64,000 nt of DNA from NCBI GenBank assembly GCA_013399695.1, contig VXAU01000752.1, positions 5,644-69,643 on the forward strand, written 5' to 3'. Under the pieces are notes generated by a model. The model was not told the origin of the DNA. It was given only the letters and a program-made list of their open reading frames with translations, and ran no database searches. Numbering within the stretch: position 1 is the stretch's first letter; the number at the start of each line of letters is the position of its first letter. This document shows, piece after piece, positions 51,023-61,982 of the stretch. This DNA is from Formicarius rufipectus (taxonomy: Eukaryota > Chordata > Aves > Passeriformes > Formicariidae). Made by a program: the position numbers and the translations under genes.

Positions 51023-53604
51023 GTAAGAGATGTTCATAATTTTTGCACCGGTGAAACTTGGTTTTTCTTTCCCCACACAAAAAATGAGAAAGTAAGATTT
51101 AATTTTCATTGAGTTCTTTTGCAAAGGCATATGTTAGCTTGATTACTGGCATGGTGGTGGTGACATGAACATGTTTGAGAGATGCGAATAAAGCAAAGGT
51201 TTGGGTTATCAGGAAATGTGTATTAAATGTATATATTAGAGAAGGAGAGAGAGAAATCCTTTTAAAATGCAATCAAGAATTCTCATATTGCATTATTTAT
51301 CCAGATACCAGTAATCTAATTGATATTAAAAGGGAAGCAAGACTCTGAAATTAACCTGTTTTTACTCCTTCCATTTATGACAACTGTTTTAATTTCTTTT
51401 CTTTAACTTTTGATGATTATTGCAGAATATGGACCTAATATCTAGTCTTTGGTCTGTTCCATCAGTGTCTTTACCAAACTGCCAAAATCTGTTCACTGGT
51501 TTATTGTTTTTATGCCATATGCCACAAAATAACTTCTTCTGGTGTAGTATATTCTTTGTCAATGCTGAATCCAATAAGATGCTGATATTTAATGATATCA
51601 CAAAATTTTTATTCTGAATTGCTGAGGCAGACTGAATATCTTCTGACTATAAAATAGATGTAAATTGACAGAGAGTAGAAAGGCAGGACATGAAGTGAAT
51701 CATATAAGATATGCTAAAATACTGCAACAGCCCGGGAAAAAACTTTCTGCGATACCATATCTTCTTCAGTGCTCTTTCTTTGAAGGCTCAAGAAGGAAAT
51801 GTATTTTAATGGCTGGTCATATTCAAAGATGAAATATCTGGGTTCATTTATTTCCAGATATTTAAACAAAAATGCTTAGTGTCTGGAAATAATATGGTTA
51901 TTATGCCTGCTAAGGAACATACAAAGAAATAGAACACAAAGTCCTCCAGAAATGCAGTGGCTAGTAAGCTTCCCTTGAGAATTTTCTTTCATGGGAGAAA
52001 TGTTAAATTAGTGTAAGTAGTATGCTTTTTGTTCTTTGTAAGTTGTCTTTTATGGGCTAAAGGAAATTGCAGTCAGTGAAGTCGAGCTGTGGATACAAAC
52101 ATTGGGACTAATAAGAAGTTGACTTCAGCTATTGTACTTTTATTATCTCCACCTGTTGCTTTATTAAAAAATCTTATTGTATTACAATTGTTGTTCCTAG
52201 GAATAATAATTATCTTTGGTGATTAGCTCATCATATTGTTTCAGAGCTGGCTGATGCAATTTCAAGCTCAGTGTGTGTGGAATTAGATCTTTCATTCTCA
52301 TTAAAACAATAAAGAGATGGCAATTCCCACAGTCACTACTCTCAGAATTTATTCAAGTGAGTTAACTAGCATAGCAATATAATTATTGGAACAAAGAAAG
52401 AGGCATTAGAAAACGGTTTCTATTTAGACTTAAGTATTTTTTTCTCTTTTATACTGTTTTGTTTTGCTAGACTTTAGTGAACAAACTCCTCTATCTCATC
52501 TGTGAGGCATTTAAGTAAAGTTTTATTTGTTGAAAACACACACTTTTTCACTTATCCCGTAGAGGCAGTCTGGCTATGCTGTGTTTGACTGTCAGATGCA
52601 GAGACTCAATAGCTTTGCTGAAGCCTAGCCTCATTTTTGGTCTGAGTTACTCCAGTGCATCTCTTAAAAGGAAAACAAATCAAAGTGAAAGAGAGGGAAA
52701 ACAGTGCAAAGACAGAAGATTTAAAAAATAAGAACAGAAGAATTAGGACACTTCTATTTACTGTGACATTTCAGTTGCCTCTCCTGTCCACTTTTATTGT
52801 CCTTTTTTGATTTATCACATGAATCTGAGTTTGATCCAGGCCAATTTATGGTCTGAAATCTTGTTTAGGGAGATTGGTTTTCTGAAAGGAGTAAGTATTC
52901 TAGATGCAGCTCTGCTAAGACCCATTCACTTACCAGTAGCAAACTCCTAACAAAATGGAGTTGCCCCGAGTTTCCTCAGTTGAATATCTACAGTTTTGTC
53001 TATCCTTATGCAGGTGGCATCAAGCTGCATGTTTGCCATTCACTCAGTGTTTCTTCCTTCTACCCTTCACTTAGTATTTCCTTCTCTATAGCAACCTATA
53101 CTTTTCAGTGACTGTCTTGCATCTCTTCAATCATGAACTGCAAGGATCCATCTTGTTTTGTCACTGCCTCTTTTGTCACCGCTTTCATACACCTCTAGAG
53201 CCTAAAGTGATTCATTTCTGGTCACAAAAACACTGTAGCTGCTCATCTCAATGACTGAGTTTAACTGACTTAAACTTTTTGAAAATGATGTCACAAAGTT
53301 TCTAATTTGTCCAAGACCATATTTTTAGCTTCTGTAAATGAATATACTGCCTAAAGTAACAATAACTGCAGTAATTATGTTTGAGTATCAGAAGATACTT
53401 AGTTGTAGTGTAAAGGGAGTAGTAAATATCCACTTCATCTTAACTATATCAATGTTAGAGTAGATCTATACCACTGACCTGATACATACATCTCTGATCT
53501 AGAAACGTGGGAGATTCTTACTTCATTTATATGAAAATGTAAAATGTTCTATTGTCTAGGGAATAGGTATTGTTTCTTATTTTAGGCTAGTGTGGTGAGC
53601 TGAC

Positions 53605-53987
53605 CTTACAGTTAATAACTGGGACTTGAAGAGAGACTGAGAGCTGAGGTTGTTCAGTCTAGAGGAGAGAAGGCTCAGGGGACTCTTTCTTATCATCTAT
53701 GGTTATCTAATGGAGAGTGTAAAAAAAAAAAAAAAGAGGGCCACACTTCTTAGTGGTGCCCAGTAAGAAGGGCACCACTATGTCCATAAGGACATAATGC
53801 AAAGGTCACAAAATAAAACAAGAAAAAGTTTCTTTTTAAGTGTGAGGGTGGGAAAACACCTAAACAGATTTCCCAGAAACACTGTAGAATGTCCATTTTT
53901 ATAGGTATTCAAAACCTGGCTGAACAAAGTCCTGGGCAAACTCTTTAGCTGTCCCTTCCAAGTTCTAGTATTCTGTGATTCTGTACA
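53605..53987 (+). mobile_element. CR1 LINE 3' fragment
   Basis: Begins with the CR1 phrase GCTGAGGTTGTTCAGTCTAG AGGAGAGAAGGCTCAGGGGA and ends CCCTTCCAAGTTCTAGTATT CTGTGATTCTGT, the CR1 3' terminal pattern. The middle has a poly-A expansion (about 53721-53735) and the 'ggtgcccagtaagaagggc' stretch. It is in the same orientation as CSMD1 and non-coding. Confidence 0.85.
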
Positions 53988-54384
53988 ATTTATGACTAAA
54001 GGCTATATATTTGCTTTATTTATTTTGACACATTGCTTATGTCTTAATGAATTGGTCAGAACTTCACTGAAGCAAGTAATAGCACTTTTTCTAGCATATG
54101 CCTTTACTAATAAAAATATCTTTTTTCTAATGGGTGGAAAATATTTGATTTAAAGTTGATTGTTATCAATGAATTATGAATTTGAGTACAAAGAAAGTAA
54201 ATCTTACAGCTCCTTAAATATACTACTGGGAGAGGATTAATACTCCTAGCAAACCTGTATCATTTAATTCAACAGAGATTTCATGTATGACCTTTCTTTC
54301 AAACCTCAGTTGAGTTCTCCTGAGTCAATAATGAACTTTGTTGATGCTGTGTATGAAGTACTACAAATTAAAGATTGCAGAAGA

Positions 54385-54600
54385 TTTTGTTTGTTTATTT
54401 TGTGGGGGGGGTTGTGGGTTTTTTGTTTGTTTTTGTTTGTCTTTTTTTGTTTGTTTTTTTTTTTGTTTGCTTTTTTGTTTTTGTGTTTTGTGTTTTTGTT
54501 TGTTTGGTTGGTTTGGTTTTGTTTCTTTGGGGTTTGGTTTTTTTGTTTCTTTGTGGTTTTGTTTTTGTTGTTGTTGTTTGTTTGTTTGTTTTTTAATTTT
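54385..54600. repeat. Long G/T-rich low-complexity tract
   Basis: About 215 bases made almost only of T and G, with TTTG, GTTT and a run of eight G near 54405. Open frames through it encode only Phe/Cys/Leu/Val-rich peptides and are artefacts of composition. Confidence 0.9.
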
Positions 54601-54833
54601 GAAACTGAGGTGTTATGTATGCATAGGAAGCCTTGATATTTTCAGAAAATAAAGCTTAGTAGTTCTTAGGCACCTTTTTGCAATGATGCATTGCTTTCAC
54701 TCTGTCGTGTTAACTAGTTAATCACTGGAAGGACACTCACCAAGGAAATTATATGAGATTTTTTTAAGTGGAAAAAAAGTGATGCACACACAAGGTCATA
54801 TATACTACTTGTATGAAACAAAAGATCTTGATA

Positions 54834-54877
54834 TCTGAGGTAACATAATGCTTGTATTCTGAGGTAACATAATGCTT
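54834..54877. repeat. Short direct tandem repeat (2 x 20, period 24)
   Basis: TCTGAGGTAACATAATGCTT occurs at 54834-54853 and again at 54858-54877, exactly repeated with a 4-base spacer. A recent local duplication; no function is apparent. Confidence 0.9.
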
Positions 54878-55498
54878 AAAATACTTATGCCTTGGAAAAA
54901 CTGTGTTCCCACTGTTTCTGTCACAAGTATAAAATGATGTACTGTGATGTTCAGGTCCTTTGTAAAATAGAAACCCAAACATTTTTGAATTATATAAAAA
55001 TATTATCTGGTTTAAATTTTATATTTAATCTCTTGATATATTTAGTATTTGTCAAAGATTTCCAGTAGTCTTTTCTGGAATGCCAGAATCACTGAAGTAT
55101 GATTTTAAATTTATAATTTATTAGACAGGGCATTTTCCTCTCTGTACAGACTCTATATCTTTGATAAAGAGCAGGTCATTTGCCTTTAAACAGGAATCAA
55201 ATGGAATTGGAAAATATCCAATCTTCAGTAAACCTGCCTGAGTAGGACTTGGTGCAACCTGAATGTGCTACCCCAGAACTAACTATGAAAATACTAAATC
55301 CTATACCAAGTATATTCAGTGTGGATATTTTTTTTCATTAACAGTTTGGAACCACTTTCTATTTTGCCTTTGGAAGAACAGAAAGCCAATCTCTATGCTT
55401 TCTACTTTTCATAATAACTCTTAACCACCAAAATGAGAACTGAATCAGATAGTCTCATCAGGGCTCTGCACTCCTGATTGTACTGCAGGTCATTTTTC

Positions 55499-55561
55499 CA
55501 TATATTATAATATATATTATATATATATAAGTAAGAACAGCTGTATNNNNNNNNNNNNNNN
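55499..55561. repeat. AT microsatellite followed by a 15-N assembly gap
   Basis: TA/TATT repeats (to about 55530) are followed 17 bases later by a gap of 15 N (55547-55561). This is the only gap in the window longer than one base. The missing length is not known. Confidence 0.9.
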
Positions 55562-58500
55562 TGTACTCTTATAAATGAAATTTGAGAGCTTTTCTGCTAT
55601 TAAAAATGTGTTCCTTGAAATCAGAAATATTTTGCTGGGAGGATCTATTTGACAAAGTTGTGGAGGTTTGCATTAGCTTACATTCTCCAGTATGTATCAG
55701 TGAATCCAGGCTATTTGTTCATAATAAAGAATTCAGATATCTCTTTATTTATAAAGATTTATACTGTTTGTGTTTTTTTGTTTGTTTGTTTTTTGTTTTG
55801 TTTTTTAATTTGAAAGCTTTATCTTTCTTTATCTCATTGACAGATTCCTGAAAATTTTTATTAGACTTTTTGTATTACCCAGAATCTACAAGGAATCACT
55901 GATTTTATTTTATTTTCCTTGGTGGTCTTATTATTTGAACCAGTGGAAATAAGTTCCACTCCTTCACTGACAAGGAAAATAATCTTTTTGATGACAGCTG
56001 ACAGAAAGGTGGGAGAGGTTGAGACTGATGATCAATTCTTCTCATCCAAAGATAAAACAGCTCTGAATTTAAGTAATTTTCCACCTATGGTGGTACCAAG
56101 CATTCACATAAACAGAGAAATGTTGTGTTTTGCTCAGTTTTATTTTTCCAAAGTCAGACGCCTTTGCTGTGACTTTTTTTATACTTTAAATGTCAGATAT
56201 ACCTTATTTGTTGATGGTAATAGCACGTTGATATCCTTCAGAAGGATAATTAGCTCTTGACTAATTTTCCTAAATAAAGATGTAAGGTGCCACGGGAGAT
56301 GCCATACTGTGTCAGCTATTTACCCGAATCTAACAGAGATGACATAGAACTTCAACTATTTCTGTGCCTCTCTGGAGGGAAACCTGCCTGGAGATAGGGC
56401 AAAGACATCTCAAAAGGCAGTAGGAACATCTTTTGGGACAACTGAACAGAGTGTCTCTTCCATGTGAAAAATAATGCTCTGATTAGGAAAGAAATCTAAA
56501 GACCTGAAGACATGACCCCAGAGTTTGTACTATTCTGACAAAAACTATTGTATTGGTACTGCTTGTACATAGATGCCCACTGAATCTGCATACAGACAAA
56601 ACATGTAGAGAAAAAGAACCAGTAAGTACTGTAACTGTCTGATCAATTTGCTATTGTAAGACCTGGCAAAATCTGAGAAGTTATCATTCTTGTGTGTTGT
56701 TGATTTTACATTGAACTTTACTAAAATTCTGTTTACTGACACTTTTATCATCACACTTTGACAAGCAGTGTTTTCTTTTTATAGGTAGAGTTTGTTAAAA
56801 CTTGTCAAAAAGTCAGACTGAATTCTCTACTCTCTATTCACCGTGTCAGTCCCTACACATGTTCTAGATACCAACATTAATGCAATACTTTTTAAATAAA
56901 AAAAGTTTTAAAATGCTGTTGGTCAGATATGAAACTTTATTTAAAAAACAAACAAACAAAAAAAACCCTTAAGATTGTTTCTGTCAGGAAAAAATAGAGA
57001 GTGAGAACAAGAAATACTGCAAATGATGTACTTTTTGATGATCATTCAACTTTTTAAGAGAAACCTGCCCTGAAGGACTCTGACATGGTCTTTTCACTTC
57101 TTTGTCCTCAAAGGTTTGATTCTACTCAGTGTGAGATTCCAAAGTTATCAGGGCAGAATTGAGGCATTCTCCAGCTTTCCTCAGAAGACTAAAGCGAGAC
57201 TGCCAGAATCCATTTCCCATGTAACCCTTGACAGGTGTCATTGAGAGAAAGCAATCTCCGTCTGCTCTCACTGTGATTTACAACTGAGTCCCCAGGGTGA
57301 AAAGCAATCAGGGAAAATACTGCCTTAGTTCTGTGTGCTGGCCAACTCAAATTCTTCTCTGAAATACTCCTTACTTGCAGGCCTTCATAGCAACAGCACA
57401 CTTGTGTCTATATTCAAAAATCTATAGCTGTTCTTAAATGGCTCTGCAGGCATAATTTTGTTTACTCTTTAACTTGAGGGGTAGTATTCTTTTGCATAAT
57501 CGTTTTATAAAACCATGTATGATGTGAGAATTTTGTTGCACAGAGCACATGCTTAAATTATGCATTCGGTGACTATTCTATATTTCATTCATCACTGAGC
57601 TGTCTAAACAGATACTACTGGTACAGGAATGAGAACTTGGTATCACACAGACAAATTGAGACTTTGAGACAGCAATATATTCCTTAAACATTCCATATTT
57701 CTGGTCTGCATGGAGAATTAAGTTTTTCAGTTCTCCCTATTGACTTGAAAAAATAGTTCAGTTAGAATTGCTTTTGGGTAGCTTTAGGCCAGCATATCTT
57801 CATGAAACAAAGTCCTTTTTACTTAGTTTCTAATACTGACTTTCCATAAGATAACTTGGCATGTTTACCCATTAAACCAAAGATTTAATTTCAAGCATTT
57901 ATATTTGATTTTATGTTAATAATCTTAAATGCACTAAAAAAAGGGACAGTTCTTGTGAATGCATATTAAGAATTAAACCTATGGAATAATCTATAGAAAT
58001 TCTATGGAGGAATTTTTGAAAATACTTGTAGTAATGAAAGTACAAAACCTTAATAAATGTAAGAATTTTACAATATGCATCAGATTTTTCTTCTGTTTCA
58101 ATTTATTATTCTGAGATTAAAATTGGAAAAATATGGACTATTACTTTCAGTGTTCTGTTTCAACTAAGCTAGTGCATATTTGAGTGCAATAGCAAAGATT
58201 TTCTGTAAATTACATTGGGAAAAATTGTGGTTTTTTTTTCTTTTGAACTAATTCTAAAATGTTAATTCACAGTTTATTTTACTGTCTTTTACTTTATAGT
58301 ATTTTTTTCTGTGCAGTATTTCACTGTTTATCACTTTGATCTAGAAATAAAATAAGCATTTGTCATTATAGTTAAAGGAATAGTACTTTCTGATACTCTG
58401 GAGTTCTCACAAATCCCAAATGAGATTTCTGTGTGACTGATAGTCCATGAAGCCATGATAGGTTGTCTGCATTTTTTTTGCTCTGAGGGGCATTTTTTTC

Positions 58501-59030
58501 AGAAGTCTGTGTCTGTAGATCTCTGCTATCCTCTCCTTTCCAGCAAAGAAACTACCAGAGTATCTGCTGCATTTCTGTCCCTCATTCAGAACTTCAGGCA
58601 GTGCATACTTTTTTCCTCATAGCAGCCCTATCTTGGAGTCACTGTGTTAACACAGCAAGTGTTTTCGTGGTAAAGCTGTCTACATGTAGACTCAAGAAAA
58701 CATAGCAACGACTTTTTTTAAATGGCTATGCTGGGAGACAAGTTCTGGCTTAGTATATGATAAAGTCTAAGCTCTTAGTCTGAGGATTATCAGATTGACT
58801 TCTTTTAAAGACTGTGCTGTGTTCTGGAGTTGACCGTCACTCCTGTTTATTGTTTGTTGGAGAGTAGAAAGCAGATTCCCTTATAGTCAGAAAAAAAATG
58901 TGTCAGAGGGCATATGAGCTTCTAACATAGACCTTATATTTTCCTTAGTGCCTTCAGTTACAGTGAACAGATTTGATTCCAGAAACTGCTCCTAGAAGTG
59001 TTTCTTTTAACCTATTGATGTTTAATATTA

Positions 59031-59126
59031 AGAAACAACAAACAACAAAACAAAACAAAAACCCGACAACAACAACAACAAAAAAAAAAGAAACAAAAAC
59101 AACAAAACAAAAACAAACAAAAAAGG
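59031..59126. repeat. A/C-rich low-complexity tract, (AAC)n-like
   Basis: AACAAC, AAAAC and ACAACAACAACA units over nearly 100 bases. It lies 190 bases upstream of the SINE-like copy at 59317 but outside its target-site duplication, so it is not that element's tail. Confidence 0.85.
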
Positions 59127-59316
59127 CAAGCAGAGAATCATAGACAAAACCAAACCAGATTACAAAATAACTTTGGAAGAAAGGAAAAGGTTGTAATCCA
59201 AACAAGTCAATTTGCAAGCATGTAGATTCAAATGTTTTGGAGCATCGATACGAGGAAATGCATATACATATGTGGAAAAATTGAGTTTAAGGAAGTGCTT
59301 GTACAAGGCACCTTAT

Positions 59317-59490
59317 TGTTGTTGGCCGGACTTCGCGAAAGAAGATCTTGGGATAAGCCTGCGCAATGGATTTTTTAAGTGAGGCACAGGGTGCGCAGAA
59401 CTGGCCCCNTCTCTGCCACCGAATGACACAAACGTGGCACTGCAGCCACGCCTGTAACACGAGCTGGGGCAAGCCCCAAAAGGTGGCATG
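59317..59490 (-). mobile_element. Composite SINE-like retroelement, copy 2 (interior lost in one-base gap)
   Basis: Flanked by a perfect 14-bp target-site duplication, ACAAGGCACCTTAT (59303-59316 and 59491-59504). Bases 59317-59408 match 35069-35160 of copy 1 with 7 differences in 92. After the single N at 59409, bases 59410-59452 match 35428-35470 exactly. The interior of copy 1 (35161-35427, 267 bp, with the tRNA-like part) is therefore missing at the N, probably an unresolved repeat rather than a true deletion. This copy extends 38 bases further (59453-59490) than copy 1, including the inverted repeat GGGGC-AA-GCCCC, so copy 1 is probably 5'-truncated. The minus-strand 3' end has the AAC-type tail. 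Confidence 0.75.
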
Positions 59491-60070
59491 ACAAGGCACC
59501 TTATAACTATGCATAGGATGCAGGCTAGTGCCAAAACCAGAAGCTTTACAATGGCATCTACCCAGCACTAGACCATGTGTAATTGCCTAAGAAACAGGGT
59601 TAATTGGGATGCAGCCTGTGTTGCTTCTGTGAGCTGTGCTAGCTTCTGTAAGAAAGAATTGCACTGTGAACACAGACTTATGAGCTCAATCAGATCTTGG
59701 TTGATATTTTGGGAAGTCTTCCTGACAGTGTACTGTAAATTTTACAGATTTTCACGTGTCTGTGTTCTACGATGATAACTATATTCCCAGTGAAAGAATT
59801 AGACTTAGCTGATAGTGATTAGTAATCATTGAGAAAAACACAATCACAAAGAATGTGCAATGTAAAAAAAGAATAAAACATTTTCTTTAGATAATACTCT
59901 TAAAATAAAGACTCCCAGAAGTAAAAATTTTCAGAGTACTTCAAAGCAAATACAGAGACTTCTGCATCCAAATTTTTCACAGCTTCCAAAGAGCAGTGAG
60001 ATTTTATTCACCATGAAACACATTAGAAGTCATTTTAATTTGGAGATTGTAGCATTCCTATTGCTCAGGA

Positions 60071-60104
60071 ACAAAAAAAACCCCAACCAACAAAAAAACA
60101 AAAA

Positions 60105-60160
<56 letters not shown>

Positions 60161-60233
60161 CAAAAAAAAAAAAACAACAAACAAACAAACAAAAAACCCC
60201 AACAAAACAAAAACAAAACAAAAAAAACCAACA
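60071..60233. repeat. Poly-A / A-C-rich tract
   Basis: About 160 bases of A broken only by C, with an uninterrupted A-run of about 50 (about 60109-60158). Translated frames give poly-Lys or poly-Phe and are meaningless. The length of such a run is not reliable in an assembly. Confidence 0.9.
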
Positions 60234-61089
60234 GTGAGTCTCTTTCATTGAACACCATTAGTCTAGATAATGCCTTAATAATGTTTTATGTACATCATTG
60301 TAATTCCTAGTATTTTTAAAATGTATTTGACTTTTCTGTGTCTTCAGTGTTTTTAGTAACAATTAGTAAATGAAAAATGGGTTTCTTCATGCCAAAGAGG
60401 GTTTCCCTTCTTCCCACAACCCCAAATATTACTTCTAAAATAATCTTTATGAAGGAAAATTTTGATTCATATGGGATGTTCTTCAGACCTAGGTGTATGT
60501 TTGTCTAGAATTATGATGTTGAAATTAAGAACATTTAATACTTCTAAGATTGTGATTTTAAAGGAGAAAGAGAAATAAAACCTATTAAAACTGAATTTTG
60601 CCCCAAATTGAGTTTTAGAATGTTAATATTTCTTTTAAATCAAGACACATTTTAGTGGATTGAATGAAATGCTCTTTCAATGACTTAGTATTTGCAAAAG
60701 CTGCCTCATTCTAGTGTATTATCTAAAATTCATATTTCAATTTTATGTATCATAACACTTACCTTTTGAAAAAAAAATATGATTCTGGAATAAAAAGAGT
60801 TCATTAGTGACTCTACATGTCTTACTTCTAAAAGGATAATCTTACCTGATGTTCTTCTCCACTGATTTCTTTTTCATGAAACTTGATTTGAACTAGATGA
60901 TATACTACTAGAAAGGTAGATTCCCTGTCATTGTTTGATGAGCTTTAATTTATGATATTAATAATATTTTGTCTTTTTTCATTATTTATTCATGTCATTA
61001 TCTTTAGATTAAAGACAGGAGAGAGGTAGAGTAGACATTTGTAACTTTTCAGATAGTTTTCAGATTACCAGACAGCAAAATTAGGTGTT

Positions 61090-61140
61090 TTCAAAAGTCC
61101 CTTCCATTCCAAACTATTAATTGATTCTATGGTTCTCTGT
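61090..61140 (+). mobile_element. CR1 LINE tail scrap
   Basis: AAAGTCCCTTCCATTCCAAA followed by TTGATTCTATGGTTCTCTG resembles the last 50 bases of CR1 ('gtcccttccaacccaaaccattctatgattctatg'). Short and diverged. Confidence 0.45.
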
Positions 61141-61793
61141 TCACTGCAGAGTATAAAACAAGTGATTGAGGACAGAAGACTTACCTTACAAAAAACTAAA
61201 TAGCTGTGAGAAATATCATAATATTTTTACATTTTTAACTGATATCTGAAAAAAAAAATAAAATGGTGCTTACTCTCATTCCTGCTCCACAATCAAATAT
61301 TTGACTTTTCACCATCTTTGTTTTTCTGTTCTAGACATTAATAGCAGAAAAATGTTCTTATTAATTGCGGAAACATTTTTTCTTATTACAGGAAATTAAA
61401 AAAAGAAAATGTAAAAAAAAATGTTAAAATGTTATTTAAGCCATATACTGATTTGATTTTAATTTGATTTTCTTCATATAAAAATTACATAGAAGACCAA
61501 ACTAATTTACCAAGAGAAAGATAAAAAATTCTTCCAATTTCTCTTTTATCTTTGAACCACTTGTACATCCAAGACTATTACAAGTACTGGAGTAAAATTT
61601 TAGTATTACTTTCAAAATGAAAAGACCTGGAGACTTACTTAGGAGTCAATATATCTGATCTTTAAGTTAAATAAAACTCACAAATTATATCATATGGACC
61701 ACAGTCATGAGCTCCTAGCGAAGTAATGAAAATAATTGTTACACTTATGATGTTGCTATTATGCATCAGTAATGAATACTGTTTGCCTTACAG

Positions 61794-61982
61794 TGGTGAA
61801 CTGTTCTGATCCTGGCTTTGTAGAAAACGCAATTCGGCACGGACAGCAGAATTATCCTGAAAGTTTCAAATATGGGACAAGTGTGGCATATCACTGCAAG
61901 AAGGGCTTTTATCTGTTGGGCTCATCTGCACTGACCTGTAAAGCTAATGGATTATGGGATAGGTCATTACCAAAGTGTTTGT
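61794..61982 (+). CDS. CSMD1: CSMD1 exon: sushi domain (about sushi 20)
   Basis: A 189-base exon (63 codons): V-V-N-C-S-D-P at the start, then GFVENAIRHGQQNYPESFKY, YHCKKGFYLLGSSALTC and KANGLWDRSLPKCL. Four cysteines and Trp complete the sushi fold; N-C-S is a possible sequon. The first loop is longer than in the two preceding modules, which explains the longer exon. The acceptor is TTTGCCTTACAG and the donor is T/GTAAGT at 61983. Phase 1 on both sides, leaving a T for the next exon, which lies beyond the window. Confidence 0.95.

Larger units (their letters stand above)
51023..61793 (+). other. CSMD1: Intron (about 10.8 kb as assembled)
   Basis: Donor GTAAGA, acceptor TTGCCTTACAG at 61783-61793. 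It contains a CR1 copy, a long G/T tract, a 15-N gap, A/C-rich tracts, a second SINE-like copy broken by a one-base gap, and a CR1 tail scrap. Between these it is AT-rich sequence in which I recognise nothing. Confidence 0.8.

Noticed and set aside
54283..54652. Overlapping 104-117 residue frames rich in Phe, Cys, Val and Leu that look like membrane proteins
   Set aside because: Pure translation of the G/T low-complexity tract in three frames.
60013..60237. Poly-Lys reading frame
   Set aside because: Translation of a poly-A/C tract.
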